From a virus, in the IMG/VR virus record IMGVR_UViG_3300049846_000362, positions 1 through 31,079 of that record: 31,079 nucleotides of DNA. One strand, given 5' to 3'. The position numbers and the translations under genes are program-made. Of this stretch, positions 16,632-25,700 are shown in pieces. Under the pieces are notes generated by a model, which worked only from the letters and a program-made list of their open reading frames with translations, searched no databases and had not been told where the DNA came from. Within the stretch, counting starts at the first letter, position 1; each line of letters opens with the position of its first letter.

Positions 16632-18149
16632 TTACTTCCTCAAGACGACGGCGAAGCCCGAGAGGCGGAAGAGGCCCTTGGACTTCACCTGAAAGCGAAG
16701 CTGGAGTCCCCGGTAGCGGCGCTCGAACTTGACCTGATATTGACGGCGCAACGCTACGTCGGGGAACTGGTTGTCGTCGTCCGTCTCCTCGATTTCGAGG
16801 TTGAAGGAGCCAAGGTCTCGGCCTTCGTCATCGAAGGCGTTGACGATCATGTTGCCCTTGCCGCTCGCTTGGATGATGAGCGCAGTCGACTCCTTCGTCC
16901 CGTCCATCTGGCCATGCCAAAAGATTGGGGTGGTGAAGGTGATCTCGGGGTTGAGGCCGTTCGTGGCATCCTGCTTGAGGACGTCATAGGTGCCGCCCTT
17001 GGTTCCGAGGGCCATGAGACCGCCGAGTGTGGCGGCGGTGGTGACGTTGAAGCCCGAGGCGGTCGACCACTTGGGGACCGAGCCTTGGCGACCAGCGGCC
17101 ATGGTCTCTTCATCGGTGGTCAGGGTCATAACGAGGGTGCGAACCTCGCCAGTGCGGAGTGGGAAGATGATGCGATACTGGTTGTTGTCACGGTCCCAGA
17201 CGGCGGTGATGCGCTGCGGATCGGTGACGTTGGAGATGAGGCTGTTGTAGAGGCGCTCGACCTTCGTCGACATCGGTTGGGAGAAGACGGTAATGCCGTT
17301 GTCGACCGAGCGGCGGATCGAGTGGACGCCCGAGCGGGAGCAGAACAGGACGTCCGTGCCCGCTTGGACGATGGAGTTGTGCGAGACGCAGCCGATCTGG
17401 ATGTTGGCGCGGTCCTCGATCTGCCACTCGTTGATGTCGGGGTCGATCTTGTAGATGAGGCAGCGGTCTTGGGTGAAGATCGCAAGACGGTTTTGCTCGA
17501 AAGTGCCGAGGCCAGTGATCTCGTCGGCGGTGCCGAGGAGGTTGCCAACGTCGATGTAGCCCGCGCGCAGGACGTTCTCGGAGTCGTCCGGTTCTTCGTC
17601 GGAAAAGATGTCTTGGTTGTCGACGCGCGAGATGTCGACGATGGTGCCGCGACCGACCATGCCAGCCACGCAGAGGCGGCGCTGGACGGCGACAGCGAAG
17701 GCCGGGCGATAGAGGGTAAGCGACTTGCTGACCGACGGCTCCCAGAGCGTGCCATCGTAGAGCCAAGGCTGGAGGCCTTGCGCAAGGTAGAGCGCCTTGC
17801 GGTTGAAGACGACGGAGCTGGGGTTGGCCGTCTGGGGCCAACCCGGATCGGCGGTGTGCCCGGCGTCAGAGTTGAAGTGGGTGCCGTCACCCCGGACTTC
17901 TGCCCAAGACAGGAGGGTAGGCGCGACCCAGCGGGCGTGGCTGACAGGGAAGTCACCCGCGCGCTTGAGGATCGGCGGGTCATTTACGATCTGGCCGCGC
18001 CAGTCAGCGTAGCCATTGTCGAGCGTAATGAGGTGCTGCTCGCGCCCCGTCTCCATGGCGGTCGGGTCGCGGCTGTCGTCGAGGCCCATGAAGCCCTCGT
18101 AGGCGGAGGGTTTTTCGGGGAAGCCCTTGGGCGAGCGCGTCGAACTCAC
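16632..18149 (-). CDS. Tail nozzle / tubular protein, beta-propeller type
   Basis: 505 aa. It resembles podoviral nozzle proteins of the P22 gp10 / T7 gp12 kind, which sit below the adaptor and close the short tail. Blade-like beta segments recur: LYLAQGLQPWLYDG, AVAVQRRLCVAGM, LGTFEQNRLAIFTQDRCLIY, GTDVLFCSRSGVHSIRRS, VWDRDNNQYRIIFPL and TLGGLMALGTKGGTYD. A separate C-terminal beta domain covers about 415-505. The start is GTG at 18149, overlapping the previous stop as GTGA, with only a weak G-rich ribosome site; the conserved-looking GFPEKPSAYEGFMGLDDSRD begins eight residues in. It is followed closely by the second fibre-like gene. Confidence 0.78.
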   Translation of the reverse strand: MSSTRSPKGFPEKPSAYEGFMGLDDSRDPTAMETGREQHLITLDNGYADWRGQIVNDPPILKRAGDFPVSHARWVAPTLLSWAEVRGDGTHFNSDAGHTADPGWPQTANPSSVVFNRKALYLAQGLQPWLYDGTLWEPSVSKSLTLYRPAFAVAVQRRLCVAGMVGRGTIVDISRVDNQDIFSDEEPDDSENVLRAGYIDVGNLLGTADEITGLGTFEQNRLAIFTQDRCLIYKIDPDINEWQIEDRANIQIGCVSHNSIVQAGTDVLFCSRSGVHSIRRSVDNGITVFSQPMSTKVERLYNSLISNVTDPQRITAVWDRDNNQYRIIFPLRTGEVRTLVMTLTTDEETMAAGRQGSVPKWSTASGFNVTTAATLGGLMALGTKGGTYDVLKQDATNGLNPEITFTTPIFWHGQMDGTKESTALIIQASGKGNMIVNAFDDEGRDLGSFNLEIEETDDDNQFPDVALRRQYQVKFERRYRGLQLRFQVKSKGLFRLSGFAVVLRK

Positions 18150-18586
18150 GACCGGCCACCCCGGCTGCCGTCATCCACGACGGTCATCTCGATCTTGCCA
18201 TGGCCATGGAGGATGCCCCAGAGCTGCTGGTTCATCGTGCGGGCGAAGTTACCGATGTAGGCTTGGACCTTGTTGCTGCCCTGCTGAAGCGCGTAGTGGT
18301 AGAGCAGGCCAGCGATGATGATCTGGTCGGGGAGCGGGCGCTTGTCGGTCTGCGAGGTGTAGTAGGGCAGCGGCCCGATCAGGCCATTCTCGTAGGCCTC
18401 GACGTAGTAGGGGTGCGCGCGGACCTCGTCGATGATGAGGTTGGCGAACTCAAGGAACATGAGGAGAACTTCGCCGTCGACGGACGAGGCGGCGAAATCG
18501 CCGTAGCGGCGCAATGCCTGCATCGCGAGCGTTTGCAGGTCGGACGTGGGTTCGCTGATCTGCGGGTTCAGCACGCTATTGGGCAT
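18146..18586 (-). CDS. Putative head-to-tail adaptor protein
   Basis: 146 aa, begins MPNSVLNPQISEPTSDLQTL. It is mainly helical, with LQTLAMQALRRYGDFA, then FLEFANLIIDEVRAHPYY, PLPDQIIIAGLLYHYA and LQQGSNKVQAYIGNFARTM. Small helical proteins of this size between capsid and nozzle genes usually form the adaptor ring under the portal, and a multi-helix layout with a polar C-terminal tail fits. AAGGAG lies upstream of the ATG at 18586. The call rests on gene order and predicted helicity; no signature motif was recognised. Its TGA overlaps the GTG of the next gene (GTGA). Confidence 0.6.
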   Translation of the reverse strand: MPNSVLNPQISEPTSDLQTLAMQALRRYGDFAASSVDGEVLLMFLEFANLIIDEVRAHPYYVEAYENGLIGPLPYYTSQTDKRPLPDQIIIAGLLYHYALQQGSNKVQAYIGNFARTMNQQLWGILHGHGKIEMTVVDDGSRGGRS

Positions 18587-18603
18587 TGCGCCGCTCCTTC
18601 GGA

Positions 18604-18885
18604 TTAGTCGTCGAGGCGCTTGACGCGGCCGATCTCGACCCAGTGATGGCGGTCATACTTGTGGGCGTCGGCAGCCGGGACACGCCAAGCAAGACGCTCA
18701 CCCTGCCAGCGCATCGAGGGCAGAGCGCCGAAGTTGAAGCTGACGGGTTCCTTTTCGACCGACACGAAGATCACGTAGTCGTCTTCGCTCGGTGCGCTCG
18801 GGGATGCGTCCTTGGGCTTGCTGGTGGCCTTCGGCTTCTTGGCGACCGACGGGAAATCGTCTTCGGGAGTTTCGGCTTCGGACAT
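18604..18885 (-). CDS. Hypothetical protein after the capsid gene (93 aa)
   Basis: 93 aa, begins MSEAETPEDDFPSVAKKPKA. The ATG at 18885 has GGAG 8 nt upstream; extending to 18933 would run back through the terminator hairpin. The first 40 residues are Lys/Pro/Ser-rich and probably disordered. The rest is a small beta-rich domain (DYVIFVSVEKEPVSFNFG ... WVEIGRVKRLDD). No known motif is seen. Its place directly after the capsid gene would suit a head decoration or completion protein, which is inference. Confidence 0.75.
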   Translation of the reverse strand: MSEAETPEDDFPSVAKKPKATSKPKDASPSAPSEDDYVIFVSVEKEPVSFNFGALPSMRWQGERLAWRVPAADAHKYDRHHWVEIGRVKRLDD

Positions 18886-18903
18886 GAGATGCTCCAAATG
18901 AAA

Positions 18904-18927
18904 GGGCCGGGGAGTGACCCCCGGCCC
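18904..18927 (-). terminator. Terminator-like hairpin after the capsid gene
   Basis: 9-bp stem: GGGCCGGGG at 18904-18912 with CCCCGGCCC at 18919-18927 around a 6-nt loop. On the minus strand TTTCATTT follows directly, then the GGAG ribosome site of the next gene. A smaller hairpin, GGGGA/TCCCC around 18946-18962, comes just before it. It is probably a partial terminator or an mRNA 3'-end stabiliser, since the operon continues. Confidence 0.65.
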
Positions 18928-18967
18928 AGACATTGACCAGTTTGAGGGGATTGGTCGTCCCCGCCGG

Positions 18968-20167
18968 TTAGGCGATCTTCTGCCAGCCCTTGATGTAGGT
19001 GTGGACCTTGCCCTGAGTCAGTTCGAGGCCGCACTCCGTCTGGTAGGCGTGCTTGATGACGTCTTCGCCGGGGTTCTGGATGTTCTCCAGAAGTTTGGTG
19101 TCCCGGTTCTCCATGTAGCGATACTTGAGATACGGGAAGTCGATGATGACCATCGCACGATCCATCGCGGTGATCTGACGGAACTGCGGGTGCAGGTGGA
19201 TCATCAGGTCGCCAGCGAAGGTCTTGTAGTTGGTCAGGTTGACGCCGTAAGCGCCCTCGACGGTTTCAGGAGTCCAGCGCGACTTGGCGATGCGCTGGAG
19301 GTTGGCCGCGACCGTGGCACCGCAGAAGGCAATCTTCTGCGACGAGCCGTAGGCGAACACGTTGCTGATGAGGAACGCGTCGAACTCGGCTTCCGTCATG
19401 ATGTTGGCAGCGGCGGTCTGGGTGCCGCTGGAAACGTCGATGACGTTGGTCAGCTCGTTGATGAGACCGCCCGTGGTGCGGAGCGGCTGCGCGGTCGAAC
19501 CGTTGGTTTCCGACTTCTTGCCGAAGAACATGGCACGCTCGATGTCCTGCATGTGCAGCTTGAGCGCCTTGGTCATGGCTTCTTCCAGCTTGTTGCCGGT
19601 GCGCAGATAGGTCTCGTTCTGGGTGCCAGTCACCGTGAACGTGGTCTTGAAAATCTGCGTGTAGTTGCTGGCAACTTCCGAGTCGAAGGTGACAGCAGTC
19701 GGCACGTTCGAGCCTTCAGTCGCGGCAAAGCCGATGATGTAGAGTTCGTCGGCGTCGGCGATGGCCACACCGTTGGCCTGACCCACGGCGCGGGTGACGG
19801 CGAGGGTGGTGGCGGTGGTGTCGGCGGTCACGCGGAACACTTCGCCGGTGCGCAGGTTGGCGACGAGCGCGCCAGCCACGGCATAGACGTTCATGTTCGA
19901 GGCAGTCAGGGTGATGTTGGCGGCGGTGCCCGAGGCCGGGGTGCCAGCAACAGCGCCCGAGACAATCAGCTTCCGGTCGGGAAGTTCGTCGCGGAAGTTC
20001 TTGTATTCGGGGTCGTCGGTCGACTCGCTCGACGTCATGGCGAGCAGCGCGTTCAGCGGCGCGTTGCCGTTCGGTTCGAGCAGGGTGAAGAGTTCGCGGT
20101 AGTTCTTGGGACGGAAGTCGGTCCCGAACTGGCCGGTGCCACGAAGGCCTTGGACTGCGATAGACAT
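18968..20167 (-). CDS. Major capsid protein, SU10-like (HK97 fold)
   Basis: 399 aa. It follows the scaffold gene and has the features I associate with SU10-type (DUF5309) capsid proteins. The N-terminal arm is short, with a 'LLEPNGNAPLNALLA' segment. A Thr/Ala-rich insertion at about residues 72-140 looks like an extra beta domain. KLEEAMTKALKLHMQDIERAM forms the spine helix. Then come GSSQKIAFCGATVAANL and a C-terminal DFPYLKYRYMENRDTKLLENI stretch (positions about 340-360). GGAG precedes the ATG at 20167. It is the main head-shell protein. Upstream and downstream hairpins bracket the gene, suggesting separate control of its mRNA. Confidence 0.88.
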   Translation of the reverse strand: MSIAVQGLRGTGQFGTDFRPKNYRELFTLLEPNGNAPLNALLAMTSSESTDDPEYKNFRDELPDRKLIVSGAVAGTPASGTAANITLTASNMNVYAVAGALVANLRTGEVFRVTADTTATTLAVTRAVGQANGVAIADADELYIIGFAATEGSNVPTAVTFDSEVASNYTQIFKTTFTVTGTQNETYLRTGNKLEEAMTKALKLHMQDIERAMFFGKKSETNGSTAQPLRTTGGLINELTNVIDVSSGTQTAAANIMTEAEFDAFLISNVFAYGSSQKIAFCGATVAANLQRIAKSRWTPETVEGAYGVNLTNYKTFAGDLMIHLHPQFRQITAMDRAMVIIDFPYLKYRYMENRDTKLLENIQNPGEDVIKHAYQTECGLELTQGKVHTYIKGWQKIA

Positions 20168-20379
20168 GGGTATTCTCCAAGCGTGGGCGCACTTATGGCG
20201 CTGCGAAAACTGAGGGTTTTGGCTCGCATCGCAGGGGAATGCTCATCCCTGCATCGACACTTGAAGGGACTTTCGTAGCGGCTTTCGCGGCCCGACGTCG
20301 TCTTCCAAGACGGACGTATAAATGAAGACGGGAGGGGTGATCGTCCCCTCCCGCTAATTTTTTTGAGTGGTTTTTGATC
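20168..20379 (-). other. 212-bp intergenic region between scaffold and capsid genes
   Basis: This is the largest gap between genes in the operon. On the minus strand it holds an A-rich run after the scaffold stop, a 9-bp stem hairpin (20329-20353), the sequence TTCATTTATACG just after it, a possible 6-bp stem GCAGGG/CCCTGC near 20231-20252, and a GGAG ribosome site before the capsid ATG. TATACG could be a -10 element, but no good -35 is seen. It probably sets capsid expression apart from its neighbours. Confidence 0.5.
20329..20353 (-). terminator. Terminator-like hairpin between scaffold and capsid genes
   Basis: Perfect 9-bp stem: CGGGAGGGG at 20329-20337 with CCCCTCCCG at 20345-20353, and a 7-nt loop. 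On the minus strand it is followed by TCTTCATTT. On the plus strand it is followed by CTAATTTTTTT, a better T-tract, so it could stop antisense transcription too. A partial terminator or an mRNA-stabilising hairpin are both possible. Confidence 0.6.
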
Positions 20380-21417
20380 CTAGCCGAGACGCTTCTGCAC
20401 GACGGAGCTGGCGAACTTGTCGAACATCGGGTTGCCCGTGCCTTCGCCCGGAGCTTCGCCCGACGGCGCAGCCGGAGTGGAGGCGAGGCTGCCGCCCGTC
20501 CAAGCCTGACGGCGCTGGTTGATGGCAGCAAGACGCTCGAACTCGGGCGAGTTCATGTTGTTCTTGAAGTCCTTCATGACCGTGATCGTGAGATTGGGGT
20601 CGACGAAGTCTTCGAGGGTGTAGCCGCGCTCGGCAGCGAACATCATGAAGTTCTCGGCTTCGGAGTCGGGCAGGCCAAGCTGCTGCTGGGCACGGTCGAC
20701 GTTGTTGGCGATGTTGCGCTGGATGGAGGCGATCTGAGTTTGGCGCGCGTCCTGCTGACCAGCGCGGGCGGCGTCCGCGACGCCCGCGCCCGTCGCGAGG
20801 ACTTGGGCGAGCATCTGCTGCATCTGCTGGAGCTGCTGCGCGACGGACTGGTTGCCCTGCATCATCTCGCGGTAGCCCGGCGGCAGAGTGGCGGCGTTCT
20901 CCTGCTCCCACTTCGAGAACGGGTCGACGTCGGCGTCCTGCGTCTGGTTGGCGCGGCCAGCGTCGGCGTTAGGATCACCCATCGTCGGGTTCTTCTGGCC
21001 AGCCTTCATGGCGTTCATCATGAAGGCTGCGACGTGTTCCGGCTTAGCGTCCGGGTTGTTCTGGAGCATGGCCTCAACGATGTCCAAGACGGGCTTCATT
21101 TGGGCATGCTTGTAGTTGAGGCTGGAGTAGCGCTCGCTCATCCCCTTGATCTGCTCGGGGGTCATCTTGCGCTTCTTGCCGTCGCCCATGTCCACTTCGT
21201 AGATGATGGGGTCAGCCGCCATCTTGCCGGACTCGTCGGCGGGAGCCGCGCTGGCCATGGCCTTGTCGGTCGAGGTGTCCTTTTCGGGAACCTGCGGCTG
21301 AACGGCGGGGGCTGCGGGAGCAGCCGGGGCAGCCGGAGCGGCAGCGGCGGCGGCAGGATCAACACCCATCTGCTTGGAAGCGATGGCGTCAATCATTTGG
21401 GCGGGGTCGATAGGCAT
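20380..21417 (-). CDS. Capsid scaffolding-like protein
   Basis: 345 aa, directly upstream of the major capsid gene. Scaffolds guide prohead assembly and are lost before packaging. It has an Ala/Pro-rich linker at about residues 20-45 and a small domain around 70-95 (IIYEVDMGDGKKRKMTPEQI). Long charged or Q-rich helices follow (QQLQQMQQMLAQVLA; NIANNVDRAQQQLG), and the C-terminal tail is Gly/Pro-rich ending FASSVVQKRLG. This composition and the position before the capsid gene support scaffold; no enzyme motif is present. AAGGAG stands 8 nt before the ATG at 21417, one of the strongest ribosome sites here, as expected for a highly made protein. Confidence 0.75.
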   Translation of the reverse strand: MPIDPAQMIDAIASKQMGVDPAAAAAAPAAPAAPAAPAVQPQVPEKDTSTDKAMASAAPADESGKMAADPIIYEVDMGDGKKRKMTPEQIKGMSERYSSLNYKHAQMKPVLDIVEAMLQNNPDAKPEHVAAFMMNAMKAGQKNPTMGDPNADAGRANQTQDADVDPFSKWEQENAATLPPGYREMMQGNQSVAQQLQQMQQMLAQVLATGAGVADAARAGQQDARQTQIASIQRNIANNVDRAQQQLGLPDSEAENFMMFAAERGYTLEDFVDPNLTITVMKDFKNNMNSPEFERLAAINQRRQAWTGGSLASTPAAPSGEAPGEGTGNPMFDKFASSVVQKRLG

Positions 21418-21710
21418 TATTCAGTCTCCTTGTTCCCGGCCGTGGCGGGGAGTGTTGCTTCTTCAATTGCAATGCTGCCCTCAAGACGCTGGATCAGCGC
21501 ATCGGGCAGGTTGAGAAGTTGGTTGGCGGCCCAGATTGCGCCGCGCCGAAAGTTGATTTCATCGAGGGACATGTTGGCCGAATTGGCGATGGCCAGTGCG
21601 GCTTGGAGGATTTCCGTGTGCATCGTTTCGGAGAGGATTGCCCACCCACGCGAGGCAAACAGTTTCTTGAGTTCGCGTTGGTTGGCTTTGAGTTGGGTGA
21701 GGCTGGTCAT
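21417..21710 (-). CDS. Hypothetical helical protein before the scaffold (97 aa)
   Basis: 97 aa, begins MTSLTQLKANQRELKKLFAS. The ATG at 21710 comes 5 nt after the previous stop with no good ribosome site, so coupling is likely; the upstream extension to 21818 only mirrors the neighbour. It is mainly helical, with the conserved-looking stretch MSLDEINFRRGAIWAANQLL, and no membrane segment. Its TAA overlaps the scaffold ATG (TAATG). The family is not recognised; from its position it may be a head-assembly or regulatory protein. Confidence 0.75.
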   Translation of the reverse strand: MTSLTQLKANQRELKKLFASRGWAILSETMHTEILQAALAIANSANMSLDEINFRRGAIWAANQLLNLPDALIQRLEGSIAIEEATLPATAGNKETE

Positions 21711-21715
21711 GAGGT

Positions 21716-21952
21716 TTACTGGGGCGTCGAGAAAAAGGCGGTGAGGCTGGCGGAGAACTTGCCGATGATCGCGCCGATGGCGCTGAATGCACCGCCCACC
21801 AAGAGCAGGGTCCGCCACCCGCCGCGTGCTTCACTCAACGTCTTTTGGACGTCGGCGAGGCCCGTCTTGAGTTCGGTCATGGTCGTGGTGAGCATCTTCA
21901 CCTCTTGTTCCAGTTGACCAATGGTGCGGTAGAGATCGGCGTCGGTGGGCAT
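21716..21952 (-). CDS. Coiled-coil plus membrane-anchor protein, holin-like (78 aa)
   Basis: 78 aa, begins MPTDADLYRTIGQLEQEV. Residues about 8-42 form a coiled coil (QLEQEVKMLTTTMTELKTGL). Residues about 47-66 are a single membrane segment (TLLLVGGAFSAIGAIIG) and the tail is short. This layout resembles XhlA-type or class III holin-like proteins. I chose the ATG at 21952 because AGGA lies 5-6 nt upstream; a GTG at 21982 in the same frame would add 10 residues but has no good ribosome site. It follows the two-helix membrane protein after a 63-nt gap. The inferred role is lysis or membrane permeabilisation. Confidence 0.7.
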   Translation of the reverse strand: MPTDADLYRTIGQLEQEVKMLTTTMTELKTGLADVQKTLSEARGGWRTLLLVGGAFSAIGAIIGKFSASLTAFFSTPQ

Positions 21953-22015
21953 GGCGTCCTGCGGTGGCTTGCGTCTTGTCACTGGGTAGCGTCTCGCTAG
22001 TTCGACTGTCGTCCG

Positions 22016-22303
22016 TCAGAGACCCAAAAAGGCGATGGCAACGAGAGCGATCAGGACGGGCGGAACCACGTCCATGAGGGAGGGGAGGTTCCACACGCGT
22101 TTGTCGAAGCAGCCCCACCACGGCATGTTTGCGCGGCGGCCCAGACCGAAGGTTTCGATCCAGCGATATTCGGCTTGGGCAAGTTCGCGGCCAATGAAGT
22201 AGTAGGCCATGAGCAGGGCAAGGATGGCAGAGCCGTCGATCACGTAGCCAAGGGCGAGGGCGATCAGGGTGACGACGGAGTGGGTAAGGTCGGCGAGCTT
22301 CAT
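22016..22303 (-). CDS. Small membrane protein, two transmembrane segments (95 aa)
   Basis: 95 aa. Hydrophobic segments lie at about residues 9-37 and 77-94, separated by a polar, aromatic loop with GRELAQAEYRWIE and PWWGCFDKRVW. I recall similar small membrane proteins with a 'GRE-AQAEYRWIE' motif in other lytic phages, without a firm function. Two membrane segments and small size fit a holin, but the conserved aromatic loop is atypical. A clear ribosome site (AGGAG, 5-6 nt spacing) precedes the ATG at 22303. It lies 8 nt after the previous gene and next to a second membrane protein, which supports a lysis cassette; this is inference. Confidence 0.75.
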   Translation of the reverse strand: MKLADLTHSVVTLIALALGYVIDGSAILALLMAYYFIGRELAQAEYRWIETFGLGRRANMPWWGCFDKRVWNLPSLMDVVPPVLIALVAIAFLGL

Positions 22304-22311
22304 GGTGGCTC

Positions 22312-22713
22312 CTATGTGGCGTCGGCGGTGAGTTCGATGGTGGCGGAGTCAATGGCGGTCGAGCCGCCGAAGGGGCGGATTTCGATGGTGAAGGTGCAGG
22401 TGCGGTATGTTCCGGCGGTGGCCGTGAGGGACCATTGGCGCAGCGCATTAAGTCGGAGCCACGAGCCGAAGGTGCCGGACGGGGTCGTGCCCGAAATCAT
22501 CGTGGCACGGACCTCGTAGTTGGAAGTGGAGATGGAGGGCAGGACGACGTCTTCGAGGAAGAAGCCGGTGCCGTCGTAGGCCGCGCCGGTCGTGCGGATT
22601 TCGTAGGTGGTGGTCGTGGGCGTGAGGCCGCCAGACGCGGTGTAGAGCGACTGGTTGGTCAGCGAGATGCGGTCGCTGGATGTGCCGAGCAGGACTGCGA
22701 GGACGCCAGTCAT
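22312..22713 (-). CDS. Beta-rich hypothetical protein after the fibre (133 aa)
   Basis: 133 aa, begins MTGVLAVLLGTSSDRISLTN. The ATG at 22713 shares one base with the fibre stop (TAATG), so translation is probably coupled to the fibre; the longer frame to 22935 mirrors fibre coding sequence. It is rich in Thr and Ser with alternating hydrophobic residues (YEIRTTG, YEVRATMIS, CTFTIEIRPFGG), which suggests a beta-sandwich. There is no strong signal or membrane segment, though the start (GVLAVLLG) is mildly hydrophobic. Its place would suit a fibre partner, cap or chaperone, but I recognise no family. Confidence 0.75.
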   Translation of the reverse strand: MTGVLAVLLGTSSDRISLTNQSLYTASGGLTPTTTTYEIRTTGAAYDGTGFFLEDVVLPSISTSNYEVRATMISGTTPSGTFGSWLRLNALRQWSLTATAGTYRTCTFTIEIRPFGGSTAIDSATIELTADAT

Positions 22714-25700
22714 TAGCTGAGACCCGAGCCGGAGATGAACCAGCGCGTCGCCGTGATCTTGACGGCGGTCGCGATGCCGTTGGGAGCCAGCGTGCGCGAG
22801 CCGGTCGTGCCGAAAGGCGACCAGATAAGGGTGTCGGAGTTGATGGCGATGGTCATGTTGCCCGAGCCATCGTTGACGAAGGTCAGGGTCGCACCGATGG
22901 GGTAGGCGACCGAGGCGTTGGCCGCGATGGTCCACGTGGCTGCACCGCCCGAGTTGTAGAGGTGCTTGCCCATGTCGGCCAAGATGGTGGTGTAGGTGCC
23001 GGACTGCGGGTTCTGCGGGACGCCCTTGTAGCCGACGGCGGCGGCGCGGGCGGGCGAGGTGACGTCGCCGTTGGTGTCGAGGACGAGCTTGTTGGTGGAA
23101 CCGCCAGCGTCTTGGAAGGCAAGGTTGGTGCCGCGCAGGTAGAGGGTGTTGGTGTCGGACGCGAGGTTGCCGTGGTTCGACGAGCCAAGGAAGAGGGTGC
23201 CGACGATTTCGACATTGCCGTTGACGTCGAGGGTCGAAGACGGCGACGTGCCGATACCAAGGTTGCCCGCAGCGTCGAGGCGCATGCGCTCGGCGTTGTT
23301 GGTCTGGAAGATCAGCGGCGTCGCAGCGATGTTGTTGAGGTAGGTCTGACCGCCGTTGACTTGGATGCGGAAGGTCTCGACGCCGTTGGCGCTGAACGAG
23401 CCAATGGAGCCGGACGTGCCGTTGATGGTCAGGCCGCCCCAGCCAGCGTTGTTGACCGGGTTGGTGCTGCCGATCCCGAGGTTGCCGTTGCCGTCGATGC
23501 GGGCACGCTCGACGTCCTGCGTCTTGAAGATCAGCGGGGCGTTGCCGATCTGCGAGATTTCGAGGTTGCCGGTGCCGGTGTTGTAGATTTGGAAGTGGCC
23601 GTTGACGCCCGCGTTGCGCAGGATGCGCGCCTCGAAGTCGGTCGCGTTGGTCGCGTGGAGGTCGATGTAGGTCGCGCCGCTGCCGGTGCGCAGGCCGCCG
23701 AGTTCGAGGGCCACGTCGCCGGTCGAGACGCCGTAGCCGCTAGTGATGGAGCCGGAGGCTTGGAGCTGAGAGGCGAAACGGAACGTGCCGTCCGAGAAGA
23801 GGGTGGCTCGCTCGACGCCGGAGGAGACGAAGGCCATGGACTGCGAAGGGGCATCCATGTTGATGCGCAGGTTGGCGTTCGCACCATAGCTGACGTAGGG
23901 CGTCGCGCCAGCGCTGAAGCTCAAGATGGGCGTGCCAGCGGCGTTATAGGTGACGAAGTTGTCGTCGGACTGGTGCGTGAAGGTGGTCGTGCCGGTGCCA
24001 GCGAAGTTGCGGAACTGGAGGTTCTGGTTGTTGGCGATGCGGACGTTGCCGCCAGCCACGTCGAGGCGCGCGCCGGGCGAGGTGGTGCCAATGCCGACGT
24101 TGCCACTGGAGAGGCGCATGACCTCGCCGTTGTTCGAGTAGAACTCAAGCTGGCCATCAGCGCTGCTGAACATGCCGCTGTCGGTGTCGCCGGGGCTGCC
24201 GAAGGCGTAGCCGTTGTTGTTGACGCCGTTTGCACCGGGCGTGCCGCCGCGCGCGCGGATGCCGCCGTTGACTTCGAGCGAGGAGCCGGGGTTGGTCGTG
24301 CCGATACCGACGAGACCGGACGCGGTGACGCGCATCCGCTCGCCGGTGCCGTTGCGGGCAAGGGCGAAGGCTGTGTCGAAGTAGATGGTGTTGAGGGTCG
24401 CCTTGTTCAGCAAGACGTCGTTGTCAAACTGAGCAATGCCGAACGCGCGCATGGTGCCGCCGACATCGAGACGGAAGGCGGGGGAGGCAGTGCCGATGCC
24501 GACTTCGCCGGTCGGGGTGATGCGCACGCGCTCGGCGTTGCCAGCGAGGAAGGCCAGCGCGCGGGCTTGGCCGGTGCCGCCGTTGGTGTTGCCGATGTTG
24601 GTGACTTGAGTGGCGGTGTCGACACGGATTTCAAAGCGGTCGTAGTTCGCGCCGAAGACGGAGGTGCCGTTTTTGGGGGCGAAGAGCGCGAAGCCATTGG
24701 TGGCGTCGGTGCGGATGATGGCGCTGCCGCCGACGTCGAGGTTGGACTCGGGGGTCGTGGTGCCGATGCCGACGTTGCCGTTGGCCTGAATGCGCATCCG
24801 CTCGGTGATCGGGAAGCCGGTCGCGAAGGCCAGCGCGCCAGCGCTGATGTCGTCGGTGGCAGTGATGGTCGCGAGGTTGGATGCGCCGGAGGTGGCGAAG
24901 CGCAGGCGCATCGAGTTGGTCGAGCCGAGCTGGGCGGTGCGGTCGACCGAGTTGGTGTTGCCAATGGTGAGGTCAGTGGTCGGCGTGGTGCCGAGGCCAA
25001 GCTGGCCCGAGCCGTTGATGAAGACGTTGTTGTTTCCGACGGTCTCGCTGATCTGGAGCAGGCCAGCGGTGGTGACGGACATCGTCCAATCGCGGGTCGT
25101 GGTGTCGGTCGCGTCTTCGAGGCGGAGGCCACCCTTGAGGTGGAAGCGGCTCTGCGGGTTGGTGGTGTTGAGGCCAAAGTTGCCCGAGGCGTCGAAGCGG
25201 CCCCACTCGGTCGTGCCGTTGGAGTGGGTGAAGCGCAGGCCAGCGGTGTTGTTGGCGACGGAGCGGAGTTGGGCACCAGCGGTGCCCTGCCGGATCACGA
25301 CGGTCGCGTCGCCGGAGGTGGCGAAGACGTCGATGCTGGGGAGGGTGGCCGCGCCGGAGAGATTGAGGGTCGTGCCAGAGAGGCCGCCAGTCAGTGTGCC
25401 GCCAGCCAGCGGGAGGTAGTTGGCGAGGCTGCTGGAGAGGCTGGTTGGCGAGACCGGCGTGTAGCCCAAGACGCCGGTGATGTCGCCGGAGATGAGGGTG
25501 ACGGTGCCGGTGCGGCCATTGAACGAGGTGACGCCCGTGGCAGCGAGGTTGACCAGCGGATTGAACTTGGTGCCGTCGGGGATCGCGCCGGTCGAGGTGT
25601 GCGGCGTGTTACAGATGTAGACCGTGTCGTTGTAGAGGACGAGGTCAAGGCGCAGGTAGGCGGTCGAGGCGGCGTGCGTGCCGCGCTGCCGGAAGAAGGA

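Noticed and set aside
20329-20364. Plus-strand intrinsic terminator (stem plus T7 tract)
   Set aside because: As a plus-strand element it would have no gene to end. I list the hairpin on the minus strand and only note possible two-way action.
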